From: an uncultured Chlamydiaceae bacterium
GTDB taxonomy: Bacteria > Chlamydiota > Chlamydiia > Chlamydiales > Parachlamydiaceae
Direction: 5' to 3'
DNA length: 8,069 bases
Assembly: GCA_945957185.1 (NCBI GenBank)
Contig: CAMFKA010000091.1
Location: forward strand, 1-8,069
Shown: piece by piece, positions 1 to 5,766 of the stretch
Position numbering within the stretch: the first letter of the stretch is position 1
How the letters are laid out: every line of letters begins with the position of its first letter
Notes under the pieces: model-generated
What the model was told of the DNA's origin: nothing
What the model saw: only the letters and a program-made list of their open reading frames with translations
Database searches by the model: none
Translations under genes and position numbers: made by a program

Positions 1-71
1 TTAGACTTTTGTGATTTATATGTCGATGCTGCAAGGTAAAATCATCACCCGAACCCTGGGCTAAATTCCAT

Positions 72-88
72 AACCCCTTTTAGGGGTT
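72..88. repeat. Perfect 7-bp stem-loop AACCCCT/AGGGGTT
   Basis: AACCCCT (72-78) pairs with AGGGGTT (82-88) around a TTT loop. Neither strand has a T-run after the stem, so it does not look like a complete intrinsic terminator. Just to its left is the C/G-rich sequence CCCGAACCCTGGGC. The combination recalls short dispersed hairpin (REP-like) elements, but only one copy is visible in this window. Confidence 0.5.
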
Positions 89-185
89 GAAGGGAACCTA
101 AATATGAGAACATAAAGCTCCAGATCTTTACGTAAGATGTTAAAACTAAGATACATAAGATTATTTACTGGGGAGTGGTGCAAAA

Positions 186-284
186 AATTGACTCAAATCT
201 ATAATAAACAAAGCTGTACGACCACACCCAAAACAAAATATTTTCCCTGCGAAAACAAAGCAAACAATTATTTTTAATTGACTC
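186..284. repeat. Direct repeat AATTGACTC x2, 90 bp apart
   Basis: AATTGACTC occurs at 186-194 and 276-284. Each copy is followed within about 12 bases by a TATAA-like sequence (200-205 TATAAT; 288-293 TATAAA). The TTGACT inside each copy resembles a -35 box, so the pair may be duplicated promoter pieces, a binding site present twice, or chance in AT-rich DNA. Confidence 0.3.
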
Positions 285-306
285 TTTTATAAATGTTGTG
301 TTAACT
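278..306 (+). promoter_or_regulatory. Candidate promoter for the 340-840 gene
   Basis: TTGACT (278-283, 5 of 6 to the -35 consensus) is followed after a 17-bp spacer by TTAACT (301-306, a poor -10 with 3 of 6 matches). The position just upstream of the gene is suitable. The -10 is weak, and a shifted box in the TTATAT at 306-311 is possible. Confidence 0.3.
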
Positions 307-339
307 TATATGTAAATTCAACATCCTTGACGGAGGTTT

Positions 340-840
340 ATGTCTACCTTTATTAGCTCAATATTCGGGAAAAAAACTACTGCATCAGCACCTATCGCTT
401 CCCCTAAACAATCAGGCCCTAGCCATTCCGCTGCTTCAGTCATTGCTCGTACTGCAATCGCTACCCCTGCTCCCTCAACAATTATGGCCCCAACACCCAG
501 AATCGTTGCCCCAGCTCCCAAATCTCCAACACGCGAACTCGTTGAAGCCCTAGCAGCTTATAAAATTATCGACATGGACCCAAATAAGCTCGAACCAATG
601 TTCGTTGCGAACAAAGGCTCTGAACACATGAGATTGAATAAGGTGGAAGGCCGAGTCGATTTGCTGGGCCCAAGAGGTCTTCTTTTAATCGGCCAGCTTA
701 TCGCACACTTTAAAATTACAGAAGTAAAAGGTGAAGCCTTAGATCGCCGCATTGGTTACTTAGGCGATCAAGCTGAATTCAATTCATTGCTTCGAGGATT
801 TGCTGTTGATTTGATGAGTCAACAGATTAAGTTCGTCTAA
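340..840 (+). CDS. Unrecognised protein with Pro/Ala/Ser-rich N-terminus (166 aa)
   Basis: I do not recognise this 166-residue protein. Residues 1-10 form a short hydrophobic start (MSTFISSIFG), not a signal peptide. Residues 12-64 are a low-complexity linker of Ala, Pro, Ser and Thr and are probably disordered. Residues 65-166 look like a folded domain that opens with a helix (ELVEALAAYKI), continues with DLLGPRGLLLIGQLIAHFKI at about 107-126 and ends with helical FAVDLMSQQIKFV. No membrane segment or catalytic motif is visible. The ATG is preceded by GGAGG (332-336) only 3 nt away, which is close, but it is the best start in frame. The gene stands alone, converges on the 854-1729 gene and has its own terminator at 868-913. 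A Ser/Thr/Pro-rich N-terminus is compatible with type III secretion in a chlamydia, but that is inference. I am confident it is a gene, but not of its function. Confidence 0.75.
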   Translation: MSTFISSIFGKKTTASAPIASPKQSGPSHSAASVIARTAIATPAPSTIMAPTPRIVAPAPKSPTRELVEALAAYKIIDMDPNKLEPMFVANKGSEHMRLNKVEGRVDLLGPRGLLLIGQLIAHFKITEVKGEALDRRIGYLGDQAEFNSLLRGFAVDLMSQQIKFV

Positions 841-853
841 CCAGCTAGTAAAA

Positions 854-1729
854 TTAACTGCGAAATCTACGCTCTTGAGAAATGCGATCATTCTTTTCAA
901 GAGCGTATTTTTTATCCAGAGTTTGATGGATGTCTTCTACATCACTTTTCATTTCCAAATACAATCCTTCTATTTTACGCTCTTGAACGGCATTTAAAGC
1001 TCTAATCAACTTTCGATTGTACTCGTGAACGTGTTCTTGCTTTTTTTTAATTTCGTCTACAGCAGGCGTCGATTTATCGTCTGAACGATTCGAATTTCTC
1101 TTTGAAGACGGATCGTTGTTAAGTGAAGGTTTATTTTCTTGTGCGTTACTCTCGTTTTGTCTATTAGCCAATAGGCGGTCGTGAATGGCTTGATGCAAAT
1201 CATGCATAAACTCTTTTGACACTGCAACATCAATCAAAGTTCTTTCCGGTTCATCTACACGATTTGAGTTTTCATCAAAATACTGAACTTCAGAATTTGC
1301 AATACGTTCCAGTAAATCTTCTTCACCAACGCGAAATCCAACTCCATTATTCAACACAATCTCAACAGCGCAAGCGTTCTTAGCTTGAAGATTTTCTGGG
1401 GTGATAGGTCTAGCCTCAACCACGTCTCCAACCTGAGTCAAAGCGTGCAGGCTTTTATACTCATTGTAATTAACCGCATCCAAAATTGCTGATTTGATTT
1501 CTTCTGTAGAAGCAACACGATCGGTTTTTACAATCGAGTCAATATGGTTGACTAAGCCTTCTCCAAACTTGGGTGTTTCTGTGATGTGATTTTTTTGTAG
1601 TGTTGTACGAACGATTTCATTGCATCTTGCTTGAAGTTCATTCACTGGTGATGTGCCTTGTGCCGTTTCAGGGTTCTGCGTCACTTGCGCTAACGCCGCA
1701 AACGAAAACCTTTGTACTTGACCGCTCAT
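854..1729 (-). CDS. Unrecognised protein with helical charged C-terminus (291 aa)
   Basis: The start at 1729 is preferred over an in-frame ATG at 1762: AAGGAG lies 4 nt upstream of 1729 (1739-1734), while the longer form adds 11 residues with no better ribosome site. I do not recognise the protein. Residues 1-30 are rich in Ser, Gln and Thr. Residues 31-190 look folded and mostly helical, with a short stretch around NNGVGFRVGEEDLLERI (127-143). Residues 190-225 form an Asn/Ser/Asp-rich disordered linker. Residues 226-291 are a strongly charged helix, probably a coiled coil (DEIKKKQEHVHEYNRK onward). There is no signal peptide or membrane segment. GC content is visibly lower than in the neighbours (about 35% in two sampled lines), and the gene seems to be single-copy and monocistronic. 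A secreted effector is one possibility; a chaperone-like or structural role cannot be excluded. Confidence 0.75.
   Translation of the reverse strand: MSGQVQRFSFAALAQVTQNPETAQGTSPVNELQARCNEIVRTTLQKNHITETPKFGEGLVNHIDSIVKTDRVASTEEIKSAILDAVNYNEYKSLHALTQVGDVVEARPITPENLQAKNACAVEIVLNNGVGFRVGEEDLLERIANSEVQYFDENSNRVDEPERTLIDVAVSKEFMHDLHQAIHDRLLANRQNESNAQENKPSLNNDPSSKRNSNRSDDKSTPAVDEIKKKQEHVHEYNRKLIRALNAVQERKIEGLYLEMKSDVEDIHQTLDKKYALEKNDRISQERRFRS
868..913 (+). terminator. Intrinsic terminator of the 340-840 gene
   Basis: An 11-bp perfect stem, TACGCTCTTGA (868-878) with TCAAGAGCGTA (897-907), can be extended inward by a G-U and two A-U pairs, leaving a 12-nt loop. Six T residues follow at once (908-913) on the plus strand. 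The minus strand has no comparable T-run, so it serves the plus-strand gene ending at 840. The whole element lies inside the last codons of the convergent minus-strand gene. Confidence 0.85.
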
Positions 1730-1793
1730 AACACTCCTTAATTTACTAGAAATGTAGTACACCTTTCTAATTCAATTATCGGTGTTATGAGCG
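1723..1793. repeat. 12-bp perfect inverted repeat over a start codon
   Basis: CGCTCATAACAC (1723-1734) and GTGTTATGAGCG (1782-1793) are exact reverse complements, 47 bp apart. The left arm contains the ATG of the minus-strand gene (1729-1727) and the end of its ribosome site. The right arm lies inside the spacer of that gene's candidate promoter. It could be a DNA-binding pair of sites or, if transcription starts further upstream, an RNA stem hiding the start codon. Confidence 0.6.
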
Positions 1794-1804
1794 TAAATTT
1801 TCAA
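1775..1804 (-). promoter_or_regulatory. Candidate promoter for the 854-1729 gene
   Basis: Read on the minus strand, TTGAAA (1804-1799, 5 of 6) and GATAAT (1780-1775, 5 of 6) are separated by 18 bp. Transcription would begin near 1768 and give a leader of about 39 nt before the ATG at 1729. The right arm of the 12-bp inverted repeat sits inside the spacer. Confidence 0.5.
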
Positions 1805-1845
1805 ATTAAAAATTTATTAAGACGCAAACCAACATAAATAAAACA

Positions 1846-3297
1846 TTACTTCTTGGAAGCCAATGCTTTACGAACGCCCGCCCCGTACTCGGCATGCACT
1901 TTGTCAAATAGTCCGATCTGCCGGTCCACTATATTTTGCGGAACTCCCTGCATGGCATCGGCGATGTTGCTGAACAACCGAGCCCGCTGCTCGGCGTTAA
2001 ACAACTCGAACAACGCCCGCGGCTGCCCAAAATCGTCGTTCCCTTCGCGATGGTCATACCTCGCTGCATCCCCCGATATCTTCAGCGGAGGCTCCAAAAA
2101 CTCACGGTTTTCTACCGCCCCTCCCATCGAGTTGGGTTCGTAGTACGCATCGACATTCCCACTTTTTTGTCCAAAAAAGTTCATTTTGCCGTCTTTGTGG
2201 TAGTGATGCACAGGGCACTTGGGCGCGTTCACGGGTAATGCTTCGTAGTGCGTGCCCAAGCGGTACCGATGGGCATCTGCATACGAAAACACCCTCGCTT
2301 GCAGCATTTTATCAGGGGAAAAACTAACACCCGGCACTACATTCGATGGAGAAAAAGCCAGCTGCTCGATCTCCATAAAATAATTCTCGGGGTTGCGGTT
2401 CAGCTCAAAATATCCCACATCAATGACGGGATAATCGCCGTGAGGCCACACTTTCGTCAAATCAAAGGGGTTGTACTTGGTCTTCAATGCGTCCTCTTCC
2501 GGCATGATCTGCACTTGCATTTTCCATCTGGGAAATTGCTTGCTTTCAATGGCTCCGTATAGGGCTCTTTGAAAGCTTTCTCTATCGTGCCCTACCACTT
2601 TTTCGGCTTCGGCATTGGTGTGAAACTTGTGCCCTTGCACGGTTTTAAAGTGAAATTTCACCCAAAATCTCTCCCCTTTCTCGTTCCAAAAGCTGTAGGT
2701 GTGCGATCCGTATCCATTCATATGCATGGGGGAAATGGGTAGTCCACGATCCGACATCAAGATCGTCACTTGATGCAACGACTCGGGACTCAGCGACCAA
2801 AAATCCCACATCGCTGTGGGGGATCTCATGTTGGTCTTTGGGTGTCGTTTTTGGGTGTGGATAAAGTCGGGAAATTTATACGGATCCCTCACAAAAAACA
2901 CGGGGGTGTTGTTTCCTACTAAATCCCAGTTCCCCTCTTCGGTGTAAAATTTTAACGCAAATCCCCTCACATCGCGTTCTGCGTCGGCGGCGCCTAACTC
3001 TCCGGCTACTGTGGAAAACCGCGCAATCATGGGGGTGACGGCTCCGGGTTGCAACGCTTTTGCTCGGGTGTACTTCGAGAGATCCCCTGTGATGGTCAAG
3101 GTGCCGTGCGCTCCCCACCCTTTGGCGTGTACGGGTCTTTCGGGGATCCTTTCACGATTCTGATGTGCCAATTTTTCCAATAAAATATAATCCTGCAGCA
3201 ACACAGGACCTCTGGGTCCGGCTGTAAGGGAATTCTGATTGTCTGCTACGGGGGCTCCGGCTGTTGTCGTCAGCTGCGGTCTTTCTTTTTCGCTCAT
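1846..3297 (-). CDS. katA: Monofunctional heme catalase, small-subunit type
   Basis: The enzyme converts hydrogen peroxide to water and oxygen in the cytoplasm. At 483 residues it matches the small-subunit heme catalases and lacks the C-terminal flavodoxin-like domain of the large ones. Visible signatures: distal heme His57 in RPVHAKGWGAHG, the ARFSTVAGE segment (92-100), distal Asn129 in VGNNTPVFFVRD, WDFWSL (164-169), NPFDLTKVWPH (276-286) and the proximal heme ligand Tyr339 with Arg335 in RVFSYADAHRYRLG. All the key residues are present, so it should be active. The start at 3297 has GGAG (3308-3305) with a 7-nt spacer. The gene stands alone, facing away from an antiporter gene across 114 bp that contains its likely promoter and a dyad. 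Its GC content (50-57% in sampled lines) is higher than that of the orphan gene downstream. Catalases occur in several environmental chlamydiae but not in Chlamydia, which agrees with the other context. Confidence 0.97.
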   Translation of the reverse strand: MSEKERPQLTTTAGAPVADNQNSLTAGPRGPVLLQDYILLEKLAHQNRERIPERPVHAKGWGAHGTLTITGDLSKYTRAKALQPGAVTPMIARFSTVAGELGAADAERDVRGFALKFYTEEGNWDLVGNNTPVFFVRDPYKFPDFIHTQKRHPKTNMRSPTAMWDFWSLSPESLHQVTILMSDRGLPISPMHMNGYGSHTYSFWNEKGERFWVKFHFKTVQGHKFHTNAEAEKVVGHDRESFQRALYGAIESKQFPRWKMQVQIMPEEDALKTKYNPFDLTKVWPHGDYPVIDVGYFELNRNPENYFMEIEQLAFSPSNVVPGVSFSPDKMLQARVFSYADAHRYRLGTHYEALPVNAPKCPVHHYHKDGKMNFFGQKSGNVDAYYEPNSMGGAVENREFLEPPLKISGDAARYDHREGNDDFGQPRALFELFNAEQRARLFSNIADAMQGVPQNIVDRQIGLFDKVHAEYGAGVRKALASKK

Positions 3298-3324
3298 AAT
3301 TCTTCTCCGATTCCATTAAATTTT

Positions 3325-3347
3325 TTTGTTGTCATCATGACCGCAAA
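3325..3347. promoter_or_regulatory. Dyad, possible katA operator
   Basis: The core GTCAT-C-ATGAC (3331-3341) is a perfect 11-bp palindrome. It is flanked by TTTG (3325-3328) and CAAA (3344-3347), which are also symmetric, so 9 of 11 arm positions match. It would cover about +1 to +20 of the predicted katA transcript, where a repressor would block transcription. It does not clearly match a PerR/Fur-type box, so I do not name a regulator. Confidence 0.4.
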
Positions 3348-3351
3348 CCAC

Positions 3352-3380
3352 ATTTTTCGCAACAAACATCCTGTTGTCAA
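3352..3380 (-). promoter_or_regulatory. Candidate katA promoter
   Basis: On the minus strand a perfect TTGACA (3380-3375) is followed after a 17-bp spacer by AAAAAT (3357-3352, 4 of 6 to TATAAT). Transcription would begin near 3345 and give a leader of about 48 nt. A small inverted repeat, CAACA (3360-3364) with TGTTG (3372-3376), overlaps the -35 box. Confidence 0.5.
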
Positions 3381-3411
3381 AAAACTGGCTTTGCTGTTAA
3401 ACCTCTAAGGT

Positions 3412-4608
3412 ATGGATAGTCAAACTTTTCTTTTACAACTTGTTCTGATATTGTCGTTTGCGCGGATCTTCGGAGACCTTGCCATTCGATTGAAAGCTCC
3501 GGCGGTGATCGGAGAACTCCTGGCCGGCGTCATCATAGGCCCTAGCGTATTCAACATTGTACAACCGTCGGATCCGATTTTGCTGCTCGCTCAGATCGGG
3601 ATCATCCTCCTGCTTTTTGAAGTAGGTCTCGAAACCGACGTAGGCAAACTTGTCGGCGCAGGAGGCAAAGCCTTCCTGGTTGCTGCGGTGGGGGTGTTGG
3701 CTCCGTTTGGTTTAGGATTTGCTCTTAGCTATTACGCTTTCGGGTTCACTCTTCTTCCTAGCTTATTTGTGGCCAGCACTTTGACGGCGACAAGCATTGG
3801 TATTACTCTACGGGTCCTTGCCGACCTCAAGAGACAGTCGAGTCCGGAGGCTCAAATCATCCTGGGAGCTGCCGTCATCGATGATGTGATCGGCATCATC
3901 CTTCTCTCCCTGCTCTATGAATTCACAACTAGCGGAGAAGTCGCCTGGATGAATGCCGGCAGAGTGCTTGTTTTTATTGTTATTTTCTTTGTGTTGGCGC
4001 CCATTTTAGCAAAAGCCGCTTCGACAATTATCAAAAAATGGGGCGACAAAAACGAAAATCCGGGACTTATTCCTACGATGATTGTGTCGTTGATTTTGAT
4101 GTTTGCTTGGACAGCGCATCAGTTGGGAGCGCCGGAGTTGCTAGGTGGATTCGCCGCAGGCTTGGCGCTATCGAGACAATTTTTCATCCCTTTCGGAGCC
4201 TTTCTTCATGAATCGGAAGATTTCAGTCACCGAGTCGAAAAACAGATGAAACCAATCGTGCATCTGTTTACTCCGATTTTCTTTGTGGCAATCGGGCTGT
4301 CGCTGAATCTGCGTTTGATCGATTGGAGCTCAACAACGTTATGGCTGATGACGGGATCGCTTTTAGTCGTCGCGGTGATAGGAAAACTACTATCAGGATT
4401 GGCGCTATGGAAAGACTCTCGTTTCATCAAAATCGCAGTAGGGATTTCGATGATTCCTCGAGGTGAGGTAGGGCTGATCTTCGCAGATGTGGGCAAGCAG
4501 TCTCAGGTTTTTGATGCCACTCTTTACGCTGTGCTTATTTTAGTTATCGCCGTGACTACTCTATGCGCGCCTTTTGCATTGCGGTACTGGTATAAAGATG
4601 CTAAATAG
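3412..4608 (+). CDS. Cation/proton antiporter, CPA2 (NapA/Kef-like), membrane domain only
   Basis: This inner-membrane antiporter would exchange Na+ or K+ for protons and help hold cytoplasmic pH and ion balance. The 398 residues form about 12-13 hydrophobic segments from residue 3 to 390. Family marks: PAVIGELLAGVIIGP (30-44), LLLFEVGLETD (66-76), the ASTLTATSIGI segment (121-131), the ion-binding pair Asp157-Asp158 in AAVIDDVIGIILL (153-165), ELLGGFAAGLALS (242-254), FFVAIGLSL (290-298) and IPRGEVGLIFA (348-358). The Asp-Asp pair is the arrangement of NapA-type Na+/H+ antiporters; Kef K+ efflux proteins usually have another residue in the first position. There is no cytoplasmic RCK/TrkA domain, so nucleotide or glutathione gating as in KefB/C is not expected. 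The ATG directly follows TAAGG, too close for a normal ribosome site, and an in-frame stop at 3406-3408 rules out a longer form. Substrate is uncertain. Confidence 0.88.
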   Translation: MDSQTFLLQLVLILSFARIFGDLAIRLKAPAVIGELLAGVIIGPSVFNIVQPSDPILLLAQIGIILLLFEVGLETDVGKLVGAGGKAFLVAAVGVLAPFGLGFALSYYAFGFTLLPSLFVASTLTATSIGITLRVLADLKRQSSPEAQIILGAAVIDDVIGIILLSLLYEFTTSGEVAWMNAGRVLVFIVIFFVLAPILAKAASTIIKKWGDKNENPGLIPTMIVSLILMFAWTAHQLGAPELLGGFAAGLALSRQFFIPFGAFLHESEDFSHRVEKQMKPIVHLFTPIFFVAIGLSLNLRLIDWSSTTLWLMTGSLLVVAVIGKLLSGLALWKDSRFIKIAVGISMIPRGEVGLIFADVGKQSQVFDATLYAVLILVIAVTTLCAPFALRYWYKDAK

Positions 4609-4617
4609 CCGAGATCT

Positions 4618-5766
4618 TTATACCGTCTCTTGCATTACTTTCTGAAATTGTGGGTCGTTGCGGATAGCGTCAAACTCGTCGCGCTTTAACACATCTTTCA
4701 AATCGGTGAGACCTTCTCGCTCCGCGCATTGCAGCCAACCGACGCTAGAGCGTGCATCCCCTAAACGCGCATGCGCAAAAGCGTTCAAGAGCGCAGTGGA
4801 GGATTGAGGATCTTCTCTAAATACTTTGTTGCCAAGGACGATGGTTTGATGCAAGTCGCCTTTTTTGTACGTCAAATCATGCAGCACTAGCAGCGCTTCC
4901 GGGCTTAGCTCCCCTTCGATAGAGGTCAGCAGTTGGTACGCTTCATCGGATCTGCCTTGGTGGTCAAGCACTTCAGCAAGCAGTTCTGTTGCCACTTGAT
5001 GGATAATCCCCTTTTGCGCTTTGTCGCGGATGCCGATCAACCCTAATTTAGCAGTTTCTAAATCCCCTTCCTGAATTTGGTGTTGAGCGAGCTGCAGCTC
5101 CTCTTTCAAATCCTCTTTCGTGTCTGTGTCGGAGATTTCCAAAGTGCTGTACCAGGCTTTATAGCTTTCATAGGTGAACAGCAAAAAGATCGCTGCCAAG
5201 AAAATTTGCTGTTCCCACAGAAACAGGCCGCTCAACGCTCCGGCAATGATCATGCTGACAAAAAGCGAAAATTTAACTCCCTGGATGCCAAAAATTGACT
5301 CCAGAATGATACGAAAGAGTTTTCCTCCATCCATCGGATAGACAGGAATCAAATTAAGGATTGTCCAATAAAAATTCACCCATACCGATGCCTGTAGCAT
5401 GTACACAACGCCATAGGGAGCGGCGTTTCCGAACGCGAACAACAGAAAAGATGAAATCAAAAAAAGAGCAAACCCTGCTAAGGGTCCGTTGAGGACGATT
5501 AAAAACTCTTTCAAAGCGGATATATTACCACCTCTGCGGTATGTAGCGCCTCCCATGCCCATCAGTTCGATATGGGTCTGCTGACCAAACGTTTTGGCGG
5601 TGAGGGCGTGCCCGAATTCGTGTATCAGAATCGAAGCAAAAATAACAATCATCCACAGCACTGTATCGACGATGTCTTGATTGCTGCTCAACCACCCAAT
5701 CCCGAACGCCATAATCCAGAAGATAGGGTGAATCGAAACTGGTATAGAGCCGGGAATTGTGATCAT
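4618..5766 (-). CDS. M50 (site-2 protease-like) membrane metalloprotease with helical-repeat tail
   Basis: This looks like a zinc-dependent protease that cuts within or near membrane segments. The N-terminal 200 residues carry about six hydrophobic segments. The zinc site is clear: HEFGH (His49, Glu50, His53) and, after the fourth segment, NLIPVYPMDGGKLFR with Asp146. The short form without PDZ or CBS domain resembles SpoIVFB-like M50 proteins more than RseP. From about 218 to 382 the chain is soluble and helical with a tetratricopeptide-like pattern (for example ELLAEVLDHQGRSDEAYQLL, 261-280), probably for substrate or partner binding. It is the last gene of the sucC-sucD operon: its ATG overlaps the sucD TGA (ATGA, 5763-5766), and its only ribosome-like site is AAAAGG about 10 nt upstream inside sucD, so translational coupling is likely. 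Its stop is 9 nt from the convergent antiporter stop, with no visible terminator between. The substrate is unknown. Confidence 0.88.
   Translation of the reverse strand: MITIPGSIPVSIHPIFWIMAFGIGWLSSNQDIVDTVLWMIVIFASILIHEFGHALTAKTFGQQTHIELMGMGGATYRRGGNISALKEFLIVLNGPLAGFALFLISSFLLFAFGNAAPYGVVYMLQASVWVNFYWTILNLIPVYPMDGGKLFRIILESIFGIQGVKFSLFVSMIIAGALSGLFLWEQQIFLAAIFLLFTYESYKAWYSTLEISDTDTKEDLKEELQLAQHQIQEGDLETAKLGLIGIRDKAQKGIIHQVATELLAEVLDHQGRSDEAYQLLTSIEGELSPEALLVLHDLTYKKGDLHQTIVLGNKVFREDPQSSTALLNAFAHARLGDARSSVGWLQCAEREGLTDLKDVLKRDEFDAIRNDPQFQKVMQETV

Larger units (their letters stand above)
1..339. other. AT-rich intergenic region, no gene recognised
   Basis: No reading frame here resembles a gene, and both strands are broken by stops. 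I see no tRNA or rRNA gene. The stretch holds a 7-bp stem-loop (72-88), a weak hairpin around the near-palindrome CTTTACGTAAG (126-136), two copies of AATTGACTC exactly 90 bp apart (186-194 and 276-284) and a candidate promoter for the gene at 340. A consensus TATAAT at 200-205 has no convincing -35 partner. The left part (about 49-105) is richer in C and G runs than the rest and may be the remnant of a dispersed element. Confidence 0.6.

Noticed and set aside
200..205. Perfect TATAAT as the promoter of the 340-840 gene
   Set aside because: The sequence 17-18 bp upstream does not resemble a -35 box, and the leader would be about 130 nt. The TTGACT at 188-193 is only 6 bp away.
1730..1762. Start at 1762 for the orphan minus-strand gene
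   Set aside because: AAGGAG sits just upstream of the ATG at 1729, and the longer start has no comparable site. It would lie very close to the predicted transcript start.
1791..1825. AT-rich hairpin AAATTTT/AAAATTT closed by GCGT/ACGC as a katA terminator
   Set aside because: The stem is almost all A-T with a bulged middle and lacks a T-run on the minus strand.
1787..1837. 16-codon plus-strand mini-ORF starting in the inverted repeat
   Set aside because: No ribosome site, and the sequence is explained by the repeat plus AT-rich DNA.
2876..3118. Open frame of 80 codons on the minus strand inside katA
   Set aside because: It is an alternative frame of katA with an Arg/His-rich, low-complexity translation. 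The other frames across katA are the same kind of shadow.
4609..4617. Terminator between the convergent antiporter and protease genes
   Set aside because: Only 9 bases separate the stops, and I see no stem with a T-run there.
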